Assembly: GCF_001941965.1 (NCBI RefSeq)
Contig: NZ_MKZO01000002.1
Coordinates: 1 to 64,000 of the forward strand
Reading direction: 5' to 3'
Length of the DNA: 64,000 nucleotides
Origin: Pseudomonas putida
GTDB taxonomy: Bacteria > Pseudomonadota > Gammaproteobacteria > Pseudomonadales > Pseudomonadaceae
Shown here one piece after another: positions 17,773 to 27,957 of the stretch. The position numbers and the translations under genes were made by a program. The notes under the pieces were generated by a model. The model saw nothing but the letters and a program-made list of their open reading frames with translations, made no database searches and was not told the origin of the DNA. How positions within the stretch are numbered: position 1 is the stretch's first letter; every line of letters starts with the position of its first letter.

Positions 17773-17788
17773 ATGCCGGGTTTTTGCT
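17752..17788. terminator. Bidirectional terminator at the 3' ends of the hypothetical gene and argG
   Basis: ACCCGGCA / TGCCGGGT stem, ATGA loop, with A9 on one side and TTTTT on the other. The stop codon of the hypothetical gene lies within the loop region. Confidence 0.9.
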
Positions 17789-17802
17789 GTCGAGGCGCCG
17801 AA

Positions 17803-19020
<1,218 letters not shown>

Positions 19021-19087
19021 GCCATCACTCCACGGGGTTGTACGGAAAACCCCGGATTCTACCGCTCTCGCGCTTGAATTTACAGTG

Positions 19088-19118
19088 GGGCGACAGCTTG
19101 TGACGACAAAGCGACAGG
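19088..19118 (-). promoter_or_regulatory. Candidate ArgR operator upstream of argG
   Basis: On the argG strand TGTCGC occurs twice, spaced 21 bp start to start (plus-strand GCGACA at 19090-19095 and 19111-19116). This fits the direct-repeat TGTCGC half-sites described for Pseudomonas ArgR. Location suits a promoter-proximal site. Confidence 0.4.
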
Positions 19119-19148
19119 AACTGTCGTGAGCGCGACGGGTGGTCGCAC

Positions 19149-20144
19149 TCAGGACTTCGGTACGGGCTTGGCGGGCTGGGCCTGGGCGGCCGGGGTCACT
19201 GGCGCAGCAGGTGCAGCCGGGTTCGCCGATGGCGCCGGAGCAGCCGGAATCACTGGATCAGCCGGTTTTTCCGCCGCTGGCTTCTCGACTGGCGTGACCC
19301 GGTCGAGCTGGATGTTCACCCGGCGGTTGCGCGCCCGGTTGCCCGCGGAGTTGTTGGCCGCCAGCGGATAACGCTCGCCATGGAAGCGCACGACAATGTT
19401 CTCTTCCGGTACACCGTGGGCCTTGAGGTAGTCCTGCACGGCCAGGGCGCGACGGCGCGACAGGTCGCGGTTGGTCAGGCGGTTGCCGCTGTTGTCGGAG
19501 TGGCCGTCCAGTTCGATATGGTTGACCGTCGGGTCGGCCTTGAGGAAATCGAGGATCACGTCGAGACGCGCGCGGGCGTCGGCGTCCAGGTCGATGCCGT
19601 TGCCCGGGAAGCCAATGCGGGCCTGGCGGATCTGGTCGAAGTTCATCGGCAGCAGTTTGGCCGCGCACGCCTGGTAATCGGCGTAGGCCTTGTTGAAGCG
19701 CACCGGCAGCAGGTGCACTTCCATGGTCTGCCCGCCTTCGCCGGCGTAGTTGCGCACCACCGTGCTGCGTCCGTCCATCAGGCCATTGATCAGGCGGCTG
19801 GCCTGGCCCTGGGAGCTGTTGAACAGCACGCCGCTGCGGGCCATGCGGATCGAACCGAGGTTGATATCGCCACGCCCCGGCTGCCACGGCGCGGCGGCCG
19901 CCAGCAAGGTTGCCGAGCCGCTGCCGAGCATGTTGTTGCTCGAACGCAGGCGGAACGTCGCCTGCTCGCCCGCACGGCGCACGAACTCGCCCGTGCCGAA
20001 ATCGGCAATGGGCTGGATCAGGCGGCACTCGAACTGATCGCCTTCGACCTTCCATTCGATATTTTCCACCCGCGTCTGGAACACGAGGGCGCTGGCCGGA
20101 AGGCTGGCAAACAGACTGAGCAGGGCTAGATAACGCTGGCGCAC
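19149..20144 (-). CDS. motY: Flagellar motor protein MotY (OmpA-like peptidoglycan-binding domain)
   Basis: Periplasmic T-ring protein that helps anchor the MotAB/MotCD stators. The 331-aa product has a signal peptide (cleavage near PASA), a MotY N-terminal domain ([15 protein letters not shown]), and a C-terminal OmpA domain with GHSDNSGN and NRDLSRRRA. The GTG at 20144 is chosen because GGAG lies just upstream; a GTG at 20156 is possible. The last about 50 residues are an unusual Ala/Pro-rich tail ([16 protein letters not shown]). The neighbours argG and pyrC match P. aeruginosa motY. Confidence 0.9.
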   Translation of the reverse strand: MRQRYLALLSLFASLPASALVFQTRVENIEWKVEGDQFECRLIQPIADFGTGEFVRRAGEQATFRLRSSNNMLGSGSATLLAAAAPWQPGRGDINLGSIRMARSGVLFNSSQGQASRLINGLMDGRSTVVRNYAGEGGQTMEVHLLPVRFNKAYADYQACAAKLLPMNFDQIRQARIGFPGNGIDLDADARARLDVILDFLKADPTVNHIELDGHSDNSGNRLTNRDLSRRRALAVQDYLKAHGVPEENIVVRFHGERYPLAANNSAGNRARNRRVNIQLDRVTPVEKPAAEKPADPVIPAAPAPSANPAAPAAPVTPAAQAQPAKPVPKS

Positions 20145-20275
20145 GGGCGGCTCCACTTAAATTCCATCACTTACCAGCAGGCTATCGGACGCCTTCGGCA
20201 AAACTTGATAGCGAGTGCTCGGGGAAGGCTTTTCCGGTAGCATTCGCCCAGAGTTCGAACCGCCTGGAAACCCCA

Positions 20276-21322
20276 ATGTCCGATCGCCTGACCCTCCTGC
20301 GTCCCGACGACTGGCACATCCATCTTCGTGATGGAGCCGTGCTGCCTCATACCGTCCGGGACGTGGCGCGCACCTTCGCCCGCGCCATCATCATGCCCAA
20401 CCTGGTCCCGCCGGTGCGCAACGCCGCCGAAGCCGAGGGTTATCGCCAGCGCATCCTCGATGCCCGCCCGACGGGTAGCCCGTTCGAGCCGCTGATGGTC
20501 CTGTACCTCACCGACCGCACCCAGCCGGAAGACATCCGCGCAGCCAAGGCCAGCGGTTTCGTCTACGCGGCCAAGCTGTACCCGGCCGGCGCGACCACCA
20601 ACTCGGATTCCGGCGTCACCAGCATCGACAAGATCTTCCCGGCCCTGGAAGCCATGGCCGAAGTCGGCATGCTCCTGCTGGTCCACGGTGAAGTGACCCG
20701 CGGCGAGATCGACGTGTTCGACCGCGAGAAGCTGTTCATCGACGAGCATCTGCGTCGTCTGGTGGAACGCCTGCCGACCCTGAAGATCGTCTTCGAGCAC
20801 ATCACCACCGCCGAGGCCGCGCAGTTCGTCAAGGAAGCCCCGGCCAACGTCGGCGCGACCATCACCGCCCAGCACCTGCTGTACAACCGCAACCATATGC
20901 TGGTCGGCGGCATTCGCCCGCACTTCTATTGCCTGCCGATCCTCAAGCGCAATACCCACCAGGTCGCGCTGCTGGATGCGGCCACCAGCGGCAACCCGAA
21001 GTTCTTCCTCGGCACCGACTCGGCGCCCCACGCCCGTCACGCCAAGGAAGCCGCCTGCGGCTGCGCCGGTTGCTACACCGCTTATGCGGCCATCGAGCTG
21101 TACGCGGAAGCCTTCGAACAGCGCAATGCCCTGGACAAGCTGGAAGGTTTCGCCAGCCTGCACGGCCCGGCGTTCTACGGCCTGCCGGCGAACACCGACA
21201 GCATCACCCTGGTCCGCGAGGACTGGACCGCCCCGGACAGCCTGCCGTTCGGCGACAACACCGTGGTTCCGCTGCGCGCCGGTGAAACACTGCGCTGGCG
21301 CCTGCTGGAGGAAAGCAAGTGA
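20276..21322 (+). CDS. pyrC: Dihydroorotase
   Basis: Cyclises carbamoyl aspartate to dihydroorotate in pyrimidine synthesis. The 348-aa protein is a class II (E. coli type) enzyme: metal ligands His14 and His16 in DWHIHLRDG, carboxylated Lys100 in [10 protein letters not shown], later metal-binding His residues, and the catalytic Asp in GTDSAPH. It overlaps rnt by four bases, so the two form an operon, as in P. aeruginosa. Confidence 0.97.
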   Translation: MSDRLTLLRPDDWHIHLRDGAVLPHTVRDVARTFARAIIMPNLVPPVRNAAEAEGYRQRILDARPTGSPFEPLMVLYLTDRTQPEDIRAAKASGFVYAAKLYPAGATTNSDSGVTSIDKIFPALEAMAEVGMLLLVHGEVTRGEIDVFDREKLFIDEHLRRLVERLPTLKIVFEHITTAEAAQFVKEAPANVGATITAQHLLYNRNHMLVGGIRPHFYCLPILKRNTHQVALLDAATSGNPKFFLGTDSAPHARHAKEAACGCAGCYTAYAAIELYAEAFEQRNALDKLEGFASLHGPAFYGLPANTDSITLVREDWTAPDSLPFGDNTVVPLRAGETLRWRLLEESK

Positions 21323-21996
21323 GTGATGATCAGTTCGACGACGACCTGGAAGGTTCCGGCGGCGGCGGTGGCTCGCGCCACCCGATGGCTGAGCGCTTCC
21401 GCGGCTACCTGCCGGTCGTGGTGGATGTCGAGACCGGTGGCTTCAACAGCGCCACCGACGCACTGCTGGAAATCGCCGCGGTCACCATCGGCATGGATGA
21501 AAAGGGCTTCCTGTTCCCGGAGCACACCTATTTCTTCCGTGTCGAACCGTTCGAAGGCGCCAACATCGAACAGGCGGCCCTGGAGTTCACCGGGATCAAG
21601 CTCGACCACCCGCTGCGCATGGCGGTGAGTGAGGAAGCGGCGCTGACCGACATCTTCCGTGGCGTGCGCAAGGCGCTGAAGGCCAACGGCTGCAAGCGCG
21701 CGATCCTGGTCGGGCACAACAGCAGCTTCGACCTCGGCTTCCTGAATGCTGCCGTGGCGCGCACCGACCTCAAGCGCAACCCGTTCCACCCGTTCTCCAG
21801 CTTCGACACCGCCACCCTGGCCGGCCTCGCCTATGGCCAGACCGTGCTGGCGCGGGCCTGCCAGAGCGCCGACATCGACTTCGACGGCCGCGAGGCGCAC
21901 TCCGCCCGCTACGACACGGAGAAGACGGCCGAGCTGTTCTGCGGCATCGTCAACCGCTGGAAGGAAATGGGCGGCTGGCACGATTTTCACGACTAA
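21319..21996 (+). CDS. rnt: Ribonuclease T
   Basis: DEDD-family 3'-5' exoribonuclease that trims tRNA and other stable RNA ends. It has Asp36/Glu38 in VVDVETGGF, the Exo II motif [11 protein letters not shown] and the Exo [18 protein letters not shown]. The 225 aa include a short Gly-rich N-terminus. GTG at 21319 overlaps the pyrC stop, supporting the start. A repeat cluster and a terminator follow. Confidence 0.96.
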   Translation: MSDDQFDDDLEGSGGGGGSRHPMAERFRGYLPVVVDVETGGFNSATDALLEIAAVTIGMDEKGFLFPEHTYFFRVEPFEGANIEQAALEFTGIKLDHPLRMAVSEEAALTDIFRGVRKALKANGCKRAILVGHNSSFDLGFLNAAVARTDLKRNPFHPFSSFDTATLAGLAYGQTVLARACQSADIDFDGREAHSARYDTEKTAELFCGIVNRWKEMGGWHDFHD

Positions 21997-22086
21997 GCTG
22001 CAAGCTGCAAGCTGCAAGCGACAAGAAAAAGCAGATCGCACGCGGTCCCGCTTTTTCTTATAGCTTGAAGCTTAAAGCTTGAAGCA
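21994..22086. repeat. AAGCTGCAAGC-type repeat cluster
   Basis: GCTGCAAGC is repeated in tandem right after rnt (21997-22018), then AAAAAGC...GCTTTTT arms (22027-22060) and AGCTTGAAGCTTAAAGCTTG complete a composite inverted structure. Related copies are seen at 23871 and 49936. Confidence 0.75.
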
Positions 22087-22119
22087 AAAAAAACCGGCCT
22101 CAATCAGGCCGGTTTTTTT
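22086..22119. terminator. Bidirectional terminator between rnt and the peroxiredoxin gene
   Basis: AAAACCGGCCT / AGGCCGGTTTTTTT hairpin with flanking A- and T-runs between convergent genes. Confidence 0.9.
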
Positions 22120-22132
22120 GTGCTTGGCGAAA

Positions 22133-22735
22133 TTACAGCTTGCCAGCGTTCTCGCTCAGGTAGGCAGCTACGCCTTCTGGCGAAGCGGTCATGCCCTTGT
22201 CGCCTTTTTTCCAGTTGGCAGGGCAGACTTCGCCGTGCTCTTCGTGGAATTGCAGGGCGTCGACCAGACGCAGCAGCTCGTCCATGTTACGGCCCAGCGG
22301 CAGGTCGTTGACGATCTGCGAACGCACGACACCGTTGGTGTCGATCAGGAACGCGCCACGGAAGGCGACGCCGCCTTCGGATTCAACGTCGTAGGCCTTG
22401 CAGATCTCGTGGGAGATGTCGGCCGCCAGGGTGTACTTGACCGGGCCGATACCGCCGTTGTTGACCGGGGTGTTGCGCCAGGCGTTGTGGGTGAAGTGCG
22501 AGTCGATCGAAACGCCGATGACTTCGACGTTGCGCGCCTGGAACTCAGGAATGCGGTGGTCCAGGGCGATCAGCTCGGACGGGCAGACGAAGGTGAAGTC
22601 CAGTGGGTAGAAGAACACCAGGCCGTATTTGCCCTTGATAGCGGAGGCCAGGTTGAAGCTGTCGACGATTTCGCCATTGCCCAGTACAGCGGCGACGGTG
22701 AAGTCCGGGGCTTTTTTGCCAACGAGTACGCTCAT
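22133..22735 (-). CDS. 2-Cys peroxiredoxin (AhpC/Prx type)
   Basis: Reduces hydrogen peroxide and organic hydroperoxides. The 200-aa protein has the peroxidatic Cys51 in FTFVCPSE and the resolving Cys171 in GEVCPANW, so it is a typical 2-Cys enzyme; PLDFTFVCP and the C-terminal tail identify the Prx1/AhpC group. ATG 22735 follows AGGAGATATC. It is the counterpart of P. aeruginosa PA3529, next to bfd there also. No AhpF-like reductase is adjacent, so thioredoxin is a likely electron donor (inference). Confidence 0.93.
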   Translation of the reverse strand: MSVLVGKKAPDFTVAAVLGNGEIVDSFNLASAIKGKYGLVFFYPLDFTFVCPSELIALDHRIPEFQARNVEVIGVSIDSHFTHNAWRNTPVNNGGIGPVKYTLAADISHEICKAYDVESEGGVAFRGAFLIDTNGVVRSQIVNDLPLGRNMDELLRLVDALQFHEEHGEVCPANWKKGDKGMTASPEGVAAYLSENAGKL

Positions 22736-22901
22736 TCGATATCTCCTGATGGTGTTTGGAAACTGACTACGCAGAAGGCCGCAGCCTTCTGACACGGGTT
22801 GAGCATCATACACGGCCCCGGGCGGGACGCCGAGTCATGGCGATCCGACTCTTTTTCCTACCGGCGGTCGCTCTGTTTCGCATGTTCGAGAAAGAGCTTT
22901 G

Positions 22902-22926
22902 ACAAGCATTCTCATTACCATTAGGC
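22902..22926 (+). promoter_or_regulatory. Candidate Fur box upstream of bfd
   Basis: On the minus strand the sequence reads TAATGGTAATGAGAATGCTT, close to the Fur consensus of repeated GATAAT units. It lies 40-65 bp before the bfd ATG. Iron-starvation induction of bfd through Fur is known in P. aeruginosa. Confidence 0.6.
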
Positions 22927-22966
22927 TTCACTGCATTCGAGCCTAACGCCCAAATGGTTTTCTTCT

Positions 22967-23188
22967 ATGTATGTGTGTCTTTGTGTTGGTGTAACCGACG
23001 GACAGATCCGCGATGCGATCTATGAAGGATGCTGTAGCTACAAGGAAGTGCGCGCCGCCACCAATGTGGCAAGCCAGTGTGGCAAATGTGCGTGCGTCGC
23101 CAAGCAGGTGGTACGCGAGACCTTGGCCGAAATCCAGATCAGCCAGGCAGCCGCCCTGCCCTACCCGGTGGAATTCACCGCGGCCTGA
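22967..23188 (+). CDS. bfd: Bacterioferritin-associated ferredoxin
   Basis: A 73-aa [2Fe-2S] protein that binds bacterioferritin and passes electrons to its haems to release stored iron. Cluster ligands are Cys4, Cys6, Cys38 and Cys41, the exact Bfd pattern. It precedes bfrB in the same direction but with its own terminator and a separate promoter region, in keeping with opposite iron control of the two genes. Confidence 0.96.
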   Translation: MYVCLCVGVTDGQIRDAIYEGCCSYKEVRAATNVASQCGKCACVAKQVVRETLAEIQISQAAALPYPVEFTAA

Positions 23189-23211
23189 AAAATAATTTTC
23201 CCCTCTTTATA

Positions 23212-23241
23212 AAGAACCGGACCCTGCGTCCGGTTTTTTTA
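23212..23241 (+). terminator. Rho-independent terminator of bfd
   Basis: AACCGGA / TCCGGTT stem with a seven-base loop, then a run of T. Confidence 0.88.
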
Positions 23242-23275
23242 TGCCCGAAATTCAAGCAGTTAGCGTTAAAACGAG

Positions 23276-23306
23276 GAATAAAAACATTCTTATTCCTATT
23301 AAATTT
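23276..23306 (+). promoter_or_regulatory. AT-rich element upstream of bfrB, possible Fur or promoter site
   Basis: AATAAAAACATTCTTATTCC and the following ATTAAATTTC form an AT-rich block; the minus strand reads AATAGGAATAAGAATGTTTT, resembling a degenerate Fur box. It is 90-120 bp before the bfrB start. Role uncertain. Confidence 0.35.
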
Positions 23307-23396
23307 CACTTATTATTCAATAACTTAGGTTTGACAGAGAAAGTTGCCAGGCTCAAACTCCCGCTTATTGGCACATAGACAGGGCGGGACCCCACC

Positions 23397-23867
23397 ATGA
23401 AAGGCGACGTAAGCGTCATCCAGCATCTCAACAAGATCCTCGGAAACGAGCTGGTCGCGATCAACCAATACTTCCTGCATGCGCGCATGTACGAAGACTG
23501 GGGTCTGGAAAAGCTCGGCAAGCACGAATACAAAGAATCCATCGACGAGATGAAGCACGCTGACAAGCTGATCAAGCGGATTCTCTTCCTCGAAGGCATC
23601 CCCAACGTCCAGGACCTGGGCAAGCTGCTAATCGGCGAGCACACCCGCGAAATGCTGGAATGCGACCTGAAGATCGAGCAGAAAGGCCTGATCGACCTGA
23701 AAGCCGCGATCGCTCACTGCGAAACCGTCGGCGACTTCGGTAGCCGTGAGATGCTGGAAGACATTCTCGAGTCCGAGGAAGAGCATATCGACTGGCTGGA
23801 AACCCAGCTGGGGTTGATCGACAAGGTCGGGCTGGAGAACTATCTGCAATCGCAGATGGGTGAGTGA
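23397..23867 (+). CDS. bfr: Bacterioferritin (BfrB type)
   Basis: Haem-containing 24-mer ferritin that stores ferric iron. The 156-aa product has ferroxidase residues Glu18, Glu51 and His54 and the haem-ligating Met52 in DEMKHA. By recall it matches P. aeruginosa BfrB, the partner of Bfd, over its whole length ([20 protein letters not shown]). Methionine at 23397 follows the GGCGGGACC ribosome-binding region. Confidence 0.95.
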   Translation: MKGDVSVIQHLNKILGNELVAINQYFLHARMYEDWGLEKLGKHEYKESIDEMKHADKLIKRILFLEGIPNVQDLGKLLIGEHTREMLECDLKIEQKGLIDLKAAIAHCETVGDFGSREMLEDILESEEEHIDWLETQLGLIDKVGLENYLQSQMGE

Positions 23868-23870
23868 GCG

Positions 23871-23936
23871 GCTGCAAGCTTTAAGCGGCAAGCGGCAAGA
23901 AAGAGCAGTGGCGCATCGGCCGCTGCTTTTTTTTAC
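23871..23936 (+). terminator. Repeat-derived terminator after bfrB
   Basis: A GCTGCAAGCTTTAAGCGGCAAGCGGCAAG repeat-type stretch (given in part: GCTGCAAGCTTTAAGC) leads into an AGCAGTGGC / GCCGCTGCT hairpin and eight T. It is the same repeat family as at 21994. Confidence 0.75.
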
Positions 23937-23958
23937 CCAGGTTTTGTGTTGTTGCTAC

Positions 23959-24042
23959 TGACCTCATCGCTGGCAAGCCAGCTCCCACAGGGTTCGGCAG
24001 CGACGCGGACACTGTGGGAGCTGGCTTGCCAGCGATGAGGCC
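23959..24042. repeat. REP pair
   Basis: CCTCATCGCTGGCAAGCCAG...CCCACAGG and the inverted CTGTGGGAGCTGGC...GCGATGAGG arms surround a spacer of about 25 bp, between bfrB and grxD. Confidence 0.92.
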
Positions 24043-24061
24043 CTGAAGAGCAACACAGATA

Positions 24062-24091
24062 CGAAAAAGCCCCGCATTCGCGGGGCTTTTC
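24062..24091. terminator. Terminator of grxD
   Basis: AAAAGCCCCGC / GCGGGGCTTTT stem with ATTC loop; symmetrical A/T flanks allow action in both directions. Confidence 0.88.
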
Positions 24092-24106
24092 GATGTTGCC
24101 AGGCAA

Positions 24107-24442
24107 TCAGGCTTCGGAAGCCTTGGCCTTGGCGGCTGCGTCCTTGATCAGGGTCTGCAGCTCGCCGTTCTGGAACATCTCGATCATGATGTCGCTGCCG
24201 CCGACCAGCTCACCGGCGACCCACAGTTGCGGGAAGGTCGGCCAGTTGGCGTATTTCGGCAGGTTGGCGCGGATTTCCGGGTTCTGCAGGATGTCGACGT
24301 AAGCGAACTTCTCGCCGCAACCCATCACGGCCTGCGCCGCTTTTGCCGAGAAGCCGCACTGCGGGGCATTCGGCGAGCCTTTCATGTACAGCAGAACGGT
24401 GTTGTTGGCGATCTGCTCTTTGATTGTTTCGATGATATCCAT
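24107..24442 (-). CDS. grxD: Monothiol glutaredoxin Grx4/GrxD
   Basis: CGFS-type glutaredoxin that carries [2Fe-2S] clusters and works with BolA proteins in iron homeostasis. The 111 aa contain KGSPNAPQCGFS (active Cys29), a WPTFPQLW segment and GGSDI for glutathione binding. ATG 24442 gives the standard N-terminus MDIIETIKEQI. Its closeness to bfd and bfrB forms a small iron-handling neighbourhood conserved in Pseudomonas. Confidence 0.96.
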   Translation of the reverse strand: MDIIETIKEQIANNTVLLYMKGSPNAPQCGFSAKAAQAVMGCGEKFAYVDILQNPEIRANLPKYANWPTFPQLWVAGELVGGSDIMIEMFQNGELQTLIKDAAAKAKASEA

Positions 24443-24533
24443 GAAGCACCTCGGCTGAACTTTCCGACCTGGTTGTCGGCACGGTGGCGCATTGTATCGG
24501 AAAGCCGAGACGCACGCTCGGTCTTGCCGACAA

Positions 24534-26642
24534 TCAAGCAGCAACCACTTCCACCGGCACGCCATTGAGCACCGCATTGCCCGACAACGCGTCGATCAGA
24601 CGCTCGTCGGTCAGGTCATTGGCACTGGCCCCGCCCTGCACACTGGCGATATCCAGCAGCACGCCGGGACGGGCATGACCGAAGCCATGAGGCAGGCTGA
24701 CCACCCCGGGCATCATGTCGGTACTGGCCAGCACTTCCACCTCGATGGTGCCGACCCGCGACGTCACCCGCACCCGCTGCCCGTCCTGCAACTGGCGCCC
24801 GGCCAGGTCCTGCGGGTGCATCAGCAACTGATGCCGCGGCTTGCCTTTGACCAGGCGATGAAAGTTGTGCATCCAGGAATTGTTGCTGCGCACATGGCGC
24901 CGGCCGATCAGCAGCAATTGCGCGGCGCTTGGTGGCTGCTGCGCGGCAAACCGCTGGAGGTCGGCGAGAAGCGCTGCGGGTGCCGCTTCGATGGCCTTGC
25001 TCTCGGTCTTCAGGCGTGATGCCAGGTTCGGCTGCAACGGCCCGAGATCGACGCCGTGAGGGTGCTGATCGAGAGTCTTCAAGGACAGGTCGAACGCCGA
25101 GCCTTCGCCATAGCGCCCGCCACGCAGCCCCAGATCGATCATCTTCGCCGGCGGGATCGTGGGCTTCAGCGGCTTGTCGGCGACCCGCGCAAAGGCCTCG
25201 GCCAGGCCGACGAAAATCTCCCAATCATGCAGCGCTCCCTGCGGCTTGGGCAGGATGGCGCGGTTGAAGCGGGTGACATTGCGCACCGCGAAGAGGTTGA
25301 AGGTGGTGTCGTAGTGATCGTTCTCCAGCGCCGAGGTGGACGGCAGGATCAGGTCGGCATAGCGGGTGGTCTCGTTGATGTAGAGATCGATGCTGAGCAT
25401 GAACTCCAGCCCGTCCAGCGCCTGCTCCAGTTGCCGGCCATTGGGCGTCGACAGCACCGGGTTGCCGGCCACGGTGACCAGGGCCCGCACCTGGCCCTCG
25501 CCTTCGGTGAGCATTTCCTCGGCCAGGGCCGAGACCGGCAGCTCGCCGCCATACTCCGGCAACCCGGAAACCCGGCTCTGCCAGACATTGAAATGCCCGC
25601 CGCTGGTGGTCGCCACCAGGTCCACCGCAGGCTCGGTGCACAGTGCACCGCCAACCCGGTCGAGGTTGCCGCTGACCAGGTTGATCAGTTGCACCAGCCA
25701 GTGACAAAGCGTGCCGAACGCCTGGATCGACACGCCCATGCGCCCATAGCAGACCGCCTTGTCGGCAGCGGCGAAGTCCCGGGCCAGTTGGCGGATCAGA
25801 CCGGCGTCGATCCCGCACAGTAGGCTCATGACCTCCGGGGTGAACGGTTGCAGCGCCGCACGCACCTCATCCAGGCCGCTGACCGGCAGCGGGCTGGCCC
25901 GGGTCAGGCCTTCCTCGAACAGGGTATTGAGCAGACCACAGAGCAGCGCCGCATCGCCGCCCGGACGGACGAACAGATGCTGGTCGGCCATGGCCGCCGT
26001 CTCGCTGCGCCGCGGATCGACGACTACCAGCTTGCCGCCTCGGGCCTGCAAGGCTTTCAGACGTTTCTCCACATCCGGCACGGTCATGATGCTGCCGTTG
26101 GAGGCCAGCGGGTTGCCGCCGAGGATCAGCATGAAGTCGGTGTGGTCGATGTCCGGGATCGGCAGCAGCAGGCCGTGACCGTACATCAGGTAGCTGGTCA
26201 GATGATGGGGCAACTGGTCGACCGAGGTGGCGGAAAAACGGTTGCGGGTTTTCAGCAGGCCGAGGAAGTAGTTGCTGTGGGTCATCAGCCCGTAGTTGTG
26301 CACGCTGGGATTGCCCTGGTACACCGCCACCGCGTTCTGCCCGTGGCGCTGCTGGATCTCGTGGAGCTTGCGCGCCGCCAGTTCGAAGGCCTCGCCCCAG
26401 GCGATCGGCAGCCATTGTTCGCCCACCCGTACGACCGGGCCGCGCAGGCGGTTGGGATCGTTCTGGATATCCTGCAGGGCCACCGCCTTGGGGCAGATGT
26501 GCCCGCGGCTGAAGCTGTCCTGGGGGTCGCCCTTGATCGAGGCGATGCGCGGCGCGCCGCTGTCGTCGGTGTCGAGCTCGAAAGTCAGGCCGCAGATGGC
26601 CTCGCACAGGTGACAGGCTCGGTGGTGCACGGTCTTGGTCAT
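24534..26642 (-). CDS. Molybdopterin-dependent oxidoreductase (formate dehydrogenase-like)
   Basis: A 702-aa DMSO-reductase-superfamily protein. The N-terminus has a 4Fe-4S site (Cys10, Cys13, Cys17, Cys50: ACHLCEAIC...GHICPKA), followed by the Mo-bisMGD domains (LILGGNPLASNG; VVVDPRRSETA) and a C-terminal dinucleotide-binding domain (VSLPHGFGH). The loop expected to carry the Mo ligand (FSATSVDQLPHH) has no Cys, so the ligand may be Ser or another residue. No electron-transfer subunits are adjacent. No Tat signal is seen, so it is probably cytoplasmic. ATG 26642 follows AGAGGCGG. Substrate unknown. Confidence 0.85.
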   Translation of the reverse strand: MTKTVHHRACHLCEAICGLTFELDTDDSGAPRIASIKGDPQDSFSRGHICPKAVALQDIQNDPNRLRGPVVRVGEQWLPIAWGEAFELAARKLHEIQQRHGQNAVAVYQGNPSVHNYGLMTHSNYFLGLLKTRNRFSATSVDQLPHHLTSYLMYGHGLLLPIPDIDHTDFMLILGGNPLASNGSIMTVPDVEKRLKALQARGGKLVVVDPRRSETAAMADQHLFVRPGGDAALLCGLLNTLFEEGLTRASPLPVSGLDEVRAALQPFTPEVMSLLCGIDAGLIRQLARDFAAADKAVCYGRMGVSIQAFGTLCHWLVQLINLVSGNLDRVGGALCTEPAVDLVATTSGGHFNVWQSRVSGLPEYGGELPVSALAEEMLTEGEGQVRALVTVAGNPVLSTPNGRQLEQALDGLEFMLSIDLYINETTRYADLILPSTSALENDHYDTTFNLFAVRNVTRFNRAILPKPQGALHDWEIFVGLAEAFARVADKPLKPTIPPAKMIDLGLRGGRYGEGSAFDLSLKTLDQHPHGVDLGPLQPNLASRLKTESKAIEAAPAALLADLQRFAAQQPPSAAQLLLIGRRHVRSNNSWMHNFHRLVKGKPRHQLLMHPQDLAGRQLQDGQRVRVTSRVGTIEVEVLASTDMMPGVVSLPHGFGHARPGVLLDIASVQGGASANDLTDERLIDALSGNAVLNGVPVEVVAA

Positions 26643-27033
26643 GGCCGCCTCTTGTTCTGGATCGGGGGGAGTGCCGTCCCCGACTATGGCCCCGGCTCCG
26701 AAGGGCCGCCAGCGATGTTCGCCCGCTGAATTGCCCGCCATCAGCCGGGACGATGGTCCCAGGAGACCGACAAAGCCCCGTCCCTGCGTTGCAAAGTCCT
26801 TCCGGGGCAGTGTAAAAAGCTCTCTTGCTCTGGAAAAAGGAGCAGACAGACGGCACGCGTTGTATTCGACCAAGACCGTCGAAGCAGCCCCCACTTGGTA
26901 AGACGCGACATTTAATTATAGTATTGCGCCTTCCCCTATTTCGTCGCCCCGTGCGGCTTACGCCGCAGGTCCCCTCCGTGTTTCCGAAAAACCGGTAATG
27001 GCTGATCTGCGGTCTGTTGCAAAAAGGTAGTCA
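26643..27033. other. 391-bp divergent intergenic region upstream of argF
   Basis: Contains the promoter regions of the molybdopterin oxidoreductase (minus strand) and argF (plus strand). The left 250 bp are GC-rich and could be read as protein on either strand, but without a credible start or similarity. The AT-rich ATTTAATTATAGTATTG segment at 26910 is the likely argF promoter zone. Confidence 0.45.
26896..26920. promoter_or_regulatory. Candidate ArgR half-site upstream of argF
   Basis: GCGACA (26905-26910), i.e. TGTCGC on the minus strand, abuts the AT-rich probable promoter of argF. Pseudomonas argF is an established ArgR target, which makes this site plausible, but only one clear half-site is visible. 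Confidence 0.35.
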
Positions 27034-27957
27034 ATGATGAGCGCTAGGCACTTTCTCTCCCTGATGGATTTCACCGCCGATGAACTGGTCAGTGTGATCC
27101 GCCGAGGGATCGAGCTGAAAGACCTGCGTAACCGCGGCGTACTCTTCGAGCCCCTGAAAAACCGCGTGCTGGGCATGATCTTCGAGAAATCCTCGACCCG
27201 TACCCGGCTGTCCTTCGAAGCCGGCATGATCCAGCTCGGCGGCCAGGCGATCTTCCTCTCCCCGCGTGATACCCAGCTGGGCCGCGGCGAGCCGATCGGC
27301 GACTGCGCCATCGTCATGTCGCGCATGCTCGATGCAGTGATGATCCGGACCTTTGCCCACAGCACCCTGACCGAATTCGCCGCCAACTCCCGCGTGCCGG
27401 TGATCAACGGCCTGTCCGACGACCTGCACCCGTGCCAGCTGCTGGCCGACATGCAGACCTTCCTCGAACACCGCGGCTCGATCCAGGGCAAGACCGTGGC
27501 CTGGATCGGCGACGGCAACAACATGTGCAACAGCTATATAGAAGCGGCGATCCAGTTCGACTTCCAGCTGCGCGTCGCCTGCCCGGAAGGCTACGAGCCG
27601 GATCCGCGCTTCGTCGCCCAGGCCGGTGACCGCGTGCAGATCGTCCGCGATCCGAAGGAAGCGGTGCGCGGCGCCCACCTGGTGAGCACCGACGTCTGGA
27701 CCTCCATGGGCCAGGAAGACGAAACCGCCCGCCGCCTGGAGCATTTCGCACCGTATCAGGTGACCCGCGAGTTGCTCGACCTGGCCGCCGCCGACGTGTT
27801 GTTCATGCACTGCCTGCCCGCCCACCGTGGCGAGGAAATCAGCATGGACGTACTCGACGACCCGCGTGTCGTCGCCTGGGACCAGGCTGAAAACCGCCTG
27901 CACGCCCAGAAGGCACTTCTCGAATTCCTTGTTGAACCGGCCTATCACCACGCATGA
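27034..27957 (+). CDS. argF: Ornithine carbamoyltransferase (anabolic)
   Basis: Forms citrulline from ornithine and carbamoyl phosphate in arginine synthesis. The 307-aa protein has the carbamoyl-phosphate motif STRTR (residues 54-58), HPCQ in [11 protein letters not shown] and the ornithine-site HCLP in FMHCLPAHR. By recall it agrees with the anabolic ArgF of P. aeruginosa rather than catabolic ArcB. Two adjacent ATG codons (27034, 27037) are possible starts. It overlaps the next gene by ATGA. Confidence 0.96.
   Translation: MMSARHFLSLMDFTADELVSVIRRGIELKDLRNRGVLFEPLKNRVLGMIFEKSSTRTRLSFEAGMIQLGGQAIFLSPRDTQLGRGEPIGDCAIVMSRMLDAVMIRTFAHSTLTEFAANSRVPVINGLSDDLHPCQLLADMQTFLEHRGSIQGKTVAWIGDGNNMCNSYIEAAIQFDFQLRVACPEGYEPDPRFVAQAGDRVQIVRDPKEAVRGAHLVSTDVWTSMGQEDETARRLEHFAPYQVTRELLDLAAADVLFMHCLPAHRGEEISMDVLDDPRVVAWDQAENRLHAQKALLEFLVEPAYHHA

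Noticed and set aside
17752..17788. Possible frameshift site at the A9 run
   Set aside because: The A-run belongs to a symmetrical terminator and the frame ends within it; no extended product is apparent.
26635..26901. Possible small gene on the plus strand in the argF upstream gap
   Set aside because: No ribosome-binding site, low-complexity composition, and it overlaps the start region of the oxidoreductase gene.
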